Source: Funneliformis mosseae (Eukaryota; Glomeromycota; Glomeromycetes; Glomerales; Glomeraceae). Taken from it: DNA of 40,923 bases. Shown one piece after another: positions 32,948 to 40,923 of this stretch; position 1 is the stretch's first letter, and each line of letters starts with the position of its first letter. Location: positions 1-40,923 of the forward strand of contig CAJVPP010000201.1 in the NCBI GenBank assembly GCA_910592005.1. Direction: 5' to 3'. The translations under genes and the position numbers were made by a program. The notes under the pieces are model-generated. The model was not told the origin of the DNA. It searched no databases and worked only from the letters and a program-made list of their open reading frames with translations.

Positions 32948-33490
32948 TTATTTTTTTAATATATTCTTCATATTTGCTATATTTTTTATGTTTCTTTTGA
33001 TTATCTTCTCATATGATATGAGAATCAGTTGAGACTGGATGAGAGATAATGTTAGTTCTGCTAATGCAGATTTGGACTTCAATTTCTTCCCTCCAGTCTT
33101 TTTTGCCTTCCTATATTCTTTCAAAACTGAATCAATAGATTTGCTAAGTTCTATCTTAGCATCATATATTTGTTTTTTCAGTTCTGTAAATAGAGAAACA
33201 TTTTGGCCTTAGATCTTTGACTCAGTCTGCCTACTTACAACATTTATATTAAAAAGTGCAGCAATCCCTCTAGGATTAGCTGTTAATATATGAATTAGTT
33301 GATTCTATGAAACCCTATTTTTTTCTTCACCTTTCTAGATCTGATAAATATAATTTTGTGATATATAATATTTATCTGTTAAATCCTTTAAAACTTTATC
33401 TCTAAGCTTTTTTTCAACACATTGTATAATATAGTTATAATCAGCTAGTGAAAAAGAAGAGGCATTACATCTCATGCATTGTCTAAGCAT
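32948..33490 (-). pseudogene. Small helix-turn-helix protein (decayed)
   Basis: A single minus-strand frame of 181 codons from ATG at 33490 to TAA at 32948, with only three internal stops (two TAG, one TAA). It begins MLRQCMRCNASS, then LRDKVLKDLTDKYYISQNYIYQI followed by stop-KGEE, which looks like a helix-turn-helix of the resolvase/transposase kind with a lost Trp. The C-terminal third is basic (YRKAKKTGGKKLKSKSA). It points away from the coiled-coil gene at 33709, and the two would share a promoter. Function is unknown. A DNA-binding accessory protein of one of the flanking elements is a guess. Confidence 0.5.
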
Positions 33491-33547
33491 GGTAGCAATA
33501 TTTTTTTATATATTTAATATAATACTCTGAAATAATTTATTAAATAG

Positions 33548-33690
33548 GATATATAGAAAGAATGTATCATTCTGAATATATAGAATATATAGAATATATT
33601 AAAAGATAATATTCTGGATGTATAAGATATACAGAATAAACAAGATATACAGAAAGAATGTATTATTCTAAATAAACAGATTATGTCTAT
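33548..33690. repeat. Short direct repeats in a divergent promoter
   Basis: The block GATATA(T/C)AGAAAGAATGTAT(C/T)ATTCT occurs at about 33548 and again at about 33644. Each copy contains the imperfect palindrome AGAATGTATCATTCT. Between them are several TAGAATATA units. The repeats lie between the helix-turn-helix relic (minus) and the coiled-coil relic (plus), so they could have been regulatory sites. Confidence 0.4.
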
Positions 33691-33708
33691 TATCTCAAAA
33701 ATTTATTT

Positions 33709-34813
33709 GTGTATTTTTTTCTAATATATAATCATGCTAATATTATGTCTAATATGCATACATTAAATGATATAAAAGATAGAGAGGATGGTTCTTATAA
33801 AAAATCTGGTCATCAGTTGGATAGTGCATATGAGCAAGAGTTTGAAAAAAAATTAAGATCTGTTACTGAATTTAATTTTGAGATTAATGATCTCAGTAAA
33901 AAGCTGATAGATAAATACAATGAGCAGGAAAAGGAATATTAGCAAATCTATGCTGATATTAGAAATAAGATTAGCCAGTTAAATGCGTCTAGTACTAAAG
34001 TTAGATCCTAACTTATTTCTGAATGGAAATCTCATTCTAAGAGTCAATGTGAACTTGAAGTCAAATATTTTGCTAAAATTAAATCACTCAAATCTTCTAT
34101 TATAATACTAAAAAGAGAGTTAATTTTAGTCCAGAAAGCTTCATCTTCTGACGAGATCACAATTCTTTCTCTTAAAGCTAAAATAGTTGAATTGGAAGGT
34201 AAGTTGGAGAATATAGATCTAGAGCATACATATTATAATTTAGATATAATAGGATGAGTGATAGAGGAGCCAGCCCAAATAAATATATCTGTAATAGATG
34301 ATCTCAAAGAAATCAATTCTCTTAGACTTGAATTGGAGTGAATGAATGAAGATCTTAGTTCAAAAATTATATAATAGAATGTATAAAAAAAGGAATAAAG
34401 TTCTCAAATAGTATATTTAAACAGGAAATAGATATTCAGTTTTCAGAACGATTAAAATTAATAGAGAAAATAGGTCCTTTAGAGACCAATTAGCGTTAAA
34501 GAATAATAATGAAGTAGATTCTTCATCCCTGCTTATGAATGATATAAAGGAAAATGAGAGTGAACAGATTCCAAAAGAATTACAACTTTTCATTCTTAAT
34601 CCTTCATCTAAAATAATTTCTATAGATGATACAGAAGTGGTATCTTTACCAATAATTGCTCCTATTATCGCGAGCTCTTTGATATCATCGATAATAATAT
34701 ATTCTATACTTACTTTACTACTAATTGCAATTATATGGATTATGGTCAAAAAAAAGCTATGGAATATATGGAAAAAAAGTAACCAATTTTTCCTACAGAA
34801 ATTATATAAATAG
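33709..34813 (+). pseudogene. Coiled-coil protein with a C-terminal membrane anchor (decayed)
   Basis: A plus-strand frame from about 33709 encodes a long coiled coil (LRSVTEFNFEINDLSKKLID, LKAKIVELEGKLENIDLE) with stops at 33940, 34010, 34257 and near 34340, all explicable as lost Gln, Arg or Trp. After a frameshift a second open frame (usable Met at 34535) leads through an acidic segment to one strong hydrophobic span at about 34679-34747 (SSLISSIIIYSILTLLLIAI). A basic tail of about 20 residues ends it at 34813. One anchor near the C-terminus with a coiled-coil ectodomain is an envelope- or tail-anchor-like layout. No homolog is recognised, and joining of the two parts is inferred. Confidence 0.45.
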
Positions 34814-35316
34814 GGACTATGCAAAATGCCTCTCGACTAGACTAGATCATTATTATTTTCAATCTTACATCAGAAAATTTTTTGGATAACAGATCTACTC
34901 AGGTTTGCAATTTTATAGTATATGTGCAATTCTTTTGGAAATTTTTGCAGCGATCAGTAAAATGCAGATCGCTGCTAGTTTTTAAAACCTTTTTGATAGA
35001 AATCTGCAAAAATGGAGATTGTCATCATTTTTTCAATTTTTTGGAAACCTAATCTGTGATAATCTATAAAATGCATAATCTTTAAAAAAAGGCCTTCGGG
35101 TTTTTTAGTAATTCGGTCCTTTGAGTGAAGTTTATTTTTTTTTTTGAACTAAACTTTTAACTTTAAATAATAACTTAATTTTTTTTTCATAAAGTTTATT
35201 TTTTTTTTAAAACTAACCTTAACTTTATTTTTTAAAAAAGAATTTCATTTTTTTATTATTTTTTTCATGAAGTTTTATTAACTTCACTATACAGGATTAT
35301 TTTTTCTTAGAATTCA
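34814..35316. other. Intergenic stretch with a perfect hairpin
   Basis: No gene. A 9-bp perfect stem, GCAGCGATC / GATCGCTGC, with an 11-base loop lies at 34947-34975. The motif CTGCA/TGCAG and related GATT blocks recur nearby (34899-35060), suggesting the end of a small inverted-repeat element. From 35120 there are T-rich and A-rich runs leading to the Plavaka stop. Confidence 0.4.
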
Positions 35317-38300
35317 TTAAAACATGTATTTATTTAATAAAAAATGATTTTCCTTATTAAATCTTGGCATAATATGAACCTCTTAGTTTATAGAACCAAT
35401 CGGGATTGCATTGTATTCTTTAGTGTAGTATAGCTGTGAACAGCCATAAAGTTCAGGTTCTATTTGGTAAATATCATATCATCGAACAAGAGCCAGTTCA
35501 TATGGCTTCTTTGTGAACGATCCCCAAAAGAATTTAAATAATAATAAAACCTTCAAAAGAAATTCTGTTAAAGAAACCTACTATAAAAAAAATGAAAGAG
35601 AAATTTGATATCTTTAGAGTCTCACTTACTTTTCCATACCGAGTACCATCATCTGAACTGTATTGTTTTTGATCCTCCGCTGGAGTTACTGCTACATTGC
35701 TGAACTATTCTTTTCCTTGGAACCTTCTGGAAGTTCTCAAAATCTCATCACTTTCTAAATGAACTGATTCATAAATTTTAATACAAAAGTCTTCACTTTC
35801 CAAATTTTGCGAAGACAGATCTAAAAAAATATTCAGTGCCAAAATTGTTTGAAATAATCCTTCGATAATATTTGCATGTGAAGAATTTTCTGATTCTTTA
35901 AAATGTTTTATTTTTTGATCAATAGCATTTAGTCGTAACTCTAAAAGGACTTTTCCAAATCCTTCGATTTTACATCGATTAACTTTACTAATTTTTAGGG
36001 TTAATTCATTATGCTTTGCTTACAAAATGTAAGTATTAGATTGTTGAATCTATTATATCTCTAATTATTTAGAAAAAAAAATTATTTCTTTATATTTATT
36101 CAAATTTTAACTAACAGCATTTATTAGTTGTCACATCACATCTTTCCTGTTTAATAATTGGTAAGGAGTTTTGACGTAATATTTGTGAAGAGTTTCATAT
36201 GTTTCTGTTGATAACCCATTTAATGCTCTGTATTTACAAATTGCAAGAACTGACAGAACACATTATCGAAATTAGTCACAAAACTATAATTTCTTTTAAT
36301 AATTATCTGAAGATTCAGTTACCTGCATGATACTGCCAGTTGTGTAATTTAGGAAAATTGCATTCCGTTGATGATAATGAAGCGAATATCCTCTTAAAGT
36401 TAGTACTCCAACTAATGATTAATTTTTGTTGACGAATTTTGTTAATATATATGCTTTATATATTTCAACCAAATGTAGTTAACTAAATACAATTACCTCA
36501 AATTTTTTTATATCACTTTCTATATACGATTTTCTTCTACTTATAATATACATATTGTTAAACTTTGAATAAAGATTGCAAAGTTCATTACAGGTTATTT
36601 CGTCCCATTTGTCAAAAATATCATCCAGAGCAAAAAGAACAATTTTCATGATATGACGATAATCTGATGCGGTAGTTACTTTTAAGTGACCTAATTTATT
36701 TAGTAGTTTGAAACCAGAAAAGCAAGGAATCTGACGGAGACAATTATCAAATCTTTTGTAATTCCATTCCTCTGGCACTCTTCAGAATTTCTTGTGTGAA
36801 TTCTAATTGATATTTGAAGAGTTCAAGATTAATATGATGCATACAGTCAGGAATACAAGCTTCATAAATATTCAGATTTTTATAAAAATTTTAAATATTT
36901 TTAGTTTAATCAATTTAAATTTATAATTTTTTAAAAAATAATAGTGATACTTAACGGGAATTTTCAAAAGGAGTTTTTGATAAAATGTATAGAAAAGTCT
37001 TTTCATTGATCATCTCATACTATTTCCTGCATATTTTTGTGAGTTTTGAGAGGCATGCTCTCTAACGTGATGTTCATATTATTTAGATCACTTTATAAGA
37101 CCATGCAAGTATGACATAGCATTTTACATCAGGCTGATTTATACGTTGCTGTTATTTTGTCAGCTTCGAGCATATCTGAAAGAAAAAATGATATACGCAC
37201 AGCAAAATACATAGGTTGTCCTTTAACTCTGAAATATAGTGCATTAGACTTTTCTAACAGAGGTCGAAGCATGGTATCAAAACACTTGTGAAATACCTTA
37301 TATTGTAAATTTCTAAATGATTCGGTAGTTTTGATTCCTGAATCCTGTACTTTAGACAAAAATCCTAAAAGAACTTTTGCTTCTGGTAAGTTTCAAATCT
37401 GATTTGAAAGGTTTCCAAGTGTTAAAAATACAGGATGACCTGAAGTCTTTCCAAGTCAATCAAAAGTTATTGCATCTGAGTACAAAATAATAGATAAAAG
37501 ATGATTTAAAGGTAAAAAAGTCTTTTCCGTTTTCAGCCACCAGTCACATTCGAATGGTTCTCCAAATATCCTTTTATTATAATTTTTTTTTAAGATTCCC
37601 TTGTGAACAAAATTATTGGATACTTCCAAACATTGTAAGAGGGCCTGAATTGCTTGGAAAATCAGATGATAATAGAGGGTGAAATCAACTTTGTTATAAG
37701 TCACAATGACTCTCTCTTAAAATTAATTGAAGGTGATTTTATTTGATTGAGATATTCTTTACCTTTTTTTGTTGAATTTGGTAATAGAGATTCTTTCAAG
37801 TCGCTATGTTTATTGAAAAACTTTATTATTTTATCATCAATCTTATTGATAATGTTACCCTCTATCACCAACTCCATGAAATCTTGATACGCTTCATTCA
37901 GCAATACTACTATATATTCTGACCTATTTTTTTCTTCAATAACGTCTAAGGCATTATCCAAAGATGTATCCTAAAGATCTTTAGATTCAAATTCGTGATC
38001 CTCAGCATTTATTTGCAAGTTTATTTCCAAATCTTTGATATTTTCTTTAATGAAATCTTCAGTTTCTAATTCTACGTGACTCCACAGATTATATTGTGGC
38101 TCATTTTGGAGGTTTTTATCTATGATTATATCTGTTATATTAACTTGTAATGAAGGTTTTTCCGTAAGGGTGAATAAAGCTGACTCCAGTATCATTGTGA
38201 TTGACATACTCCACAAGTTCAAGTTATATTACAGATTTTGTATTGACTGCTGCAATTGTGATCTTTGGGAAGTGACGTTTTACCATAATGCATAGTATTA

Positions 38301-38368
38301 GCATATCGTATTAATCCGCTGGAAGTTGAAAAAATTCTCTTGCAAATTCTACAACGAAATTTATCCAT
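35317..38368 (-). pseudogene. Plavaka-family (CACTA-like) transposase, nearly full length
   Basis: Minus-strand remnant of the Plavaka/KDZ-type transposases abundant in fungi. It starts at an ATG (38368) with a C2H2 finger, FRCRICKRIFSTSSGL, whose first His reads Tyr. Next is an Asp/Glu-rich spacer, then a conserved run: FMELVIEG...KIIKFFNKHSDL, CDWWLKTEKTFLPLNHLLSIILYSDA, FRNLQYKVFHKCF, the FDNCLRQIPCFSGFKLLNKLGHLKVTTASDYRHIMK block (36.5-36.8 kb), and a C-terminus with EILRTSRRF, YSSDDGTRYGK, LALVR-stop-YD and MPRFNKENHFLLNKYMF before the final TAA at 35317. Possible introns and several premature stops (at Trp, Arg and Gln positions) are visible. The catalytic acidic residues were not mapped. 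Confidence 0.8.
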
Positions 38369-38998
38369 TATTAGTTTTTGTTTCTAAAAATTAATGTATG
38401 AAACACAATTGAATATAAAGTAATGATTTATTGAAAAGAATTGATTATGGTTTGTATAATTTTATTTTTTCAATTTTTATATAACTAATTTAATAATTAA
38501 ATTCAATAATGGCTTTTTAGCTTTTAATTATATCATCATTTATGTAATTGATTAATATTTTCGTAGCTTTTAAGCATTTTACTTGATGATTGTTTTTTTT
38601 GACTTCATCAATTAGGTAATTGATTTAATTTTTAGTTAAATATATCAATTGCAGCTTAATGATCATTGTATAATATTTTAATACTCCAAATATCACATTA
38701 TTTATTATTTTTTTTTTAATAAAAATATGAAATTCTCTAACCTTTGACTTTTTAATTTTTTGTGAATATTTTTTATCTGATTTTCATTATTGTTTTTTTT
38801 TCAGATCCATTTTCTTCAATAACATTAAAGAAAAATCAAAGTAATTAAAGAAGGCAAAGTAAATCAAGTTTTTAATCATTTAATCTTCGATATTAAATAT
38901 TTTTACCTAGTTACACTATTACCTTTTTTTAATTAATTAATTCTTTCTTTATTTATCTTATAAGAAACGATATTTTCTGAACAAATTTTTATTTTATT
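38369..38998. other. AT-rich intergenic region
   Basis: About 630 bases without a gene. The phrase AATTGATTAATATTTT / GCTTTTAA recurs in diverged form around 38515-38600. It separates the divergent Plavaka and orphan relics and may contain an end of the Plavaka element, but I could not identify its terminal repeat. Confidence 0.4.
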
Positions 38999-40801
38999 CA
39001 ATATCGCTAAAAATATAAATACTAAAAAACCACGAAAAGTTTTAAACAAATCACGTGCAACTGAAATTTTAGTTGAAACAGCTCAGTTACGAAAGAAAAC
39101 AACGAATAAATTTTTACAAATGCTATCCTATGCTAGTAAGTAATTAAAAAAAATTTAACATTATAGAATTTTTTATATATATACCGACATATATATTTAT
39201 AATAATGTTTTGATTTTTTTTTAAAAATTTTAAAAAAAATCAACAACAGTTAGATCATCAACTGATAATGTAGAAAATGATTAAGGAAACCTGCATGTTG
39301 ATGTAGAAAATGATCAAGAAAGTCCATCTGTTGATGTAAAAAATGATCAAGTAAACTCGCGTAAAAATCATTTAAACTAATAGTATCTTTTGTTTAGAAA
39401 AAGATCAAGAAATTTCACGTAAAAAATCGCTTGAACTAATGTTTACAGATATAGAAAAGAATCAAAGAACTTCACATAGAAAATTATTTGAACTAGTACC
39501 TATGGATATAGATAAAGTCGATGATTTTCAGGATAATGATGAATATTATAGAACGTCTGATGATAACAATCAACGTGAATCAGTAGTAACCAATGTTTTG
39601 ATTTCTCCACAGGAACTAGTCTCACAATCTTCTATAAATAAAAATATATCTAAAGCTTACCTTACAAAGAAGAATTCAATTATATGATGAATTTAATCGA
39701 TTCAAAAATTAACATATATTATAAACTTTGCAAATATATAAGTGAGCGACAAAAAGAGAACACCAAAGTATTAAATAGATTTGTCACACTTGATGAGCTT
39801 TCTGATAATTTTTGGAGTATAAATTAACACATCTGGCTGTTCTATCTCGACTTCTATTGATATTCTATTATTTTGTAGCGTGTATATAAAGAAGCAGTTA
39901 GAAAGCTACTACCTACCATCTTATTCCTTTCAGCTAGCAAATTTCGCAAGGCATTGAAAGACTTTCTTTCTGAACATGCCGACCACTTTATTGAAAGTAT
40001 AGGTAGAAATAGCTGGATTTCTATATTTGAAGAAAAGTTGTTACTGAAAGTAAATTGAAATATCAAAACTTTAAAGAGATCTTTAATAATTCCATTATTT
40101 ATTTTATTTTTAGATTAAAGCTAAATGTCGTAGTAAACGAAATGACATTGCAGCAAGCATCCATCATGTGATATTTTTCGTCTATAGTGAACAATTAGAT
40201 CACATCAATAACAATACACTAACAATTAAGATCGCTAAATGAAAGTTAAGTGAAAAAACACAAGCTGCTTATGACGCATTTTTTACTGATAATGAATTAC
40301 TTGTGAGAATTAGGAATACTTTTTTCAAGCAGTATAAAGACAAGAAACTTCTGATGATGCATTGTGTTTATATTCTCGCTATCTGTAACATCTTATTAAA
40401 TTTCAAAAGTTCTGAAATAAAATGTAATAACAAGTCAGTTATAAAACGGATTAATGCATTTCTGGTAAATATATTTGCAATACTCTATATTTTGAATATT
40501 TCGCATATTATAATTGACATTTTTTATTAAACAGCGTGCTTACAAAAATAAGAATCCTATTATACGAGAAGTAATAGAACAGATAGTTAATGAAGAAGCC
40601 AAAGTTACTGTACATAACAGGAAACGAAATAAACCGTCATCACAAGTTGTAGAAAGCGAATTAACAATGGATGATGACAATGATTATGACAATTTGGTAA
40701 GTTAGTTATTAATTAATTATTGATATATTTGCAATATTTTGAATTAACAGATATTATAATTTTCTTAGATTTCTGGACTAGATCGAAGTTTTAACTGCTA
40801 G
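38999..40801 (+). pseudogene. Multi-exon orphan gene, recently disabled
   Basis: Exon-like blocks with GT-AG borders can be chained: 39015-39135, about 39250-39385, 39398-39700, about 39700-39830, 39879-40050, about 40114-40464, 40535-40696 and 40769-40801. The product is basic. It opens NTKKPRKVLNKSRATEIL, then carries a 14-residue Asn/Asp repeat (DVENDQ, DVENDQ, DVKNDQ), then a helical domain (VYKEAVRKLLPTILF, FLSEHADHFIESIGRNSW, RNDIAASIHHVIFFVYSEQLD), and ends RAYKNKNPIIREV and ISGLDRSFNC. Where the ATG is expected the sequence reads ATA (39015-39017). Stops occur at DQ/TAA, IN/TAA and AK/TGA. No function is recognised. It resembles lineage-specific glomeromycete families. Confidence 0.5.
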
Positions 40802-40923
40802 TTTATTTTTTTTATTAGTAATATTTTCATGGATTTTTTAAAGCAATTTTTTTATGTACTGTATATGCATTATATTTGCGAATATTAAAATAAAATAAAT
40901 GATTTTACTTATTAATTATTAAT
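40802..40923. other. 3' flank at window end
   Basis: AT-rich sequence with AATAAA-like motifs (AAAATAAAATAAATG near 40890), plausibly the 3' end of the orphan gene. No other feature is seen. Confidence 0.4.

Noticed and set aside
18261..34813. Reassigned stop codons (TAG/TGA read as Trp or Gln) to explain the interrupted frames
   Set aside because: Intact genes in the same window end normally with TAA, TGA or TAG, and the LTR copies differ by transitions at non-coding sites too. Mutation explains the stops better.
25845..34813. Calling the whole 9-kb span one Polinton-type element
   Set aside because: No en-closing terminal inverted repeats or target duplication were found, and the Gag-protease gene is not a standard Polinton component. 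Unity is left as a hypothesis.

Overview
The window is nuclear DNA of a very AT-rich fungus. Genes carry many short GT-AG introns (about 60-100 nt), and the repeated families resemble those expanded in arbuscular-mycorrhizal fungi (Glomeromycotina, Rhizophagus/Glomus type). Species cannot be assigned from sequence alone. Proteins were assembled by reading exons across splice sites. All exon joins given here are hand calls.

Positions 1-16000 are a compact housekeeping island with intact genes: CWC22 (spliceosome), an M24B Xaa-Pro aminopeptidase, a C2orf76/UPF0538 protein, GID8 (GID/CTLH ubiquitin ligase), ERG6 (sterol C-24 methyltransferase) preceded by a broken tandem copy of itself, COX14, ATP20 (ATP synthase subunit g) and a glutathione-peroxidase-like thiol peroxidase with a probable mitochondrial presequence. 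Intergenic gaps are short. The sequence CACGTG recurs in front of several of these genes.

From about 16 kb to the end no intact gene was found. After about 2.4 kb of empty AT-rich DNA comes a graveyard of mobile elements. In order it holds: an orphan open frame with a nuclease-like tail (18.3-20.0 kb); a 4.6-kb LTR element with 744-754-bp LTRs and a 5-bp target duplication (20.6-25.2 kb); a coiled-coil gene that this element split; a minus-strand block encoding a Polinton/Maverick-type integrase, a PD-(D/E)XK-like nuclease and an A32/FtsK-type packaging ATPase (25.8-28.4 kb); a plus-strand Gag / zinc-knuckle / retropepsin gene (28.4-32.9 kb) interrupted by a 1.2-kb foldback element made of about 50-bp hairpin units; a small helix-turn-helix gene; a coiled-coil plus transmembrane gene; a nearly full-length Plavaka-family transposase (35.3-38.4 kb); and a multi-exon orphan gene (39.0-40.8 kb).

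Nearly all damage in this half fits C-to-T or G-to-A change: TGG, CAA, CAG and CGA codons read as stops, and motif Gly, Asp, Cys or His codons are altered. In the first 119 aligned bases of the two LTRs all 15 differences are transitions. This looks like cytosine-methylation or RIP-like decay and contrasts with the intact genes in the first 16 kb. The most interesting content is the virus-like Polinton module with its extra nuclease, next to a Gag-protease gene on the other strand.
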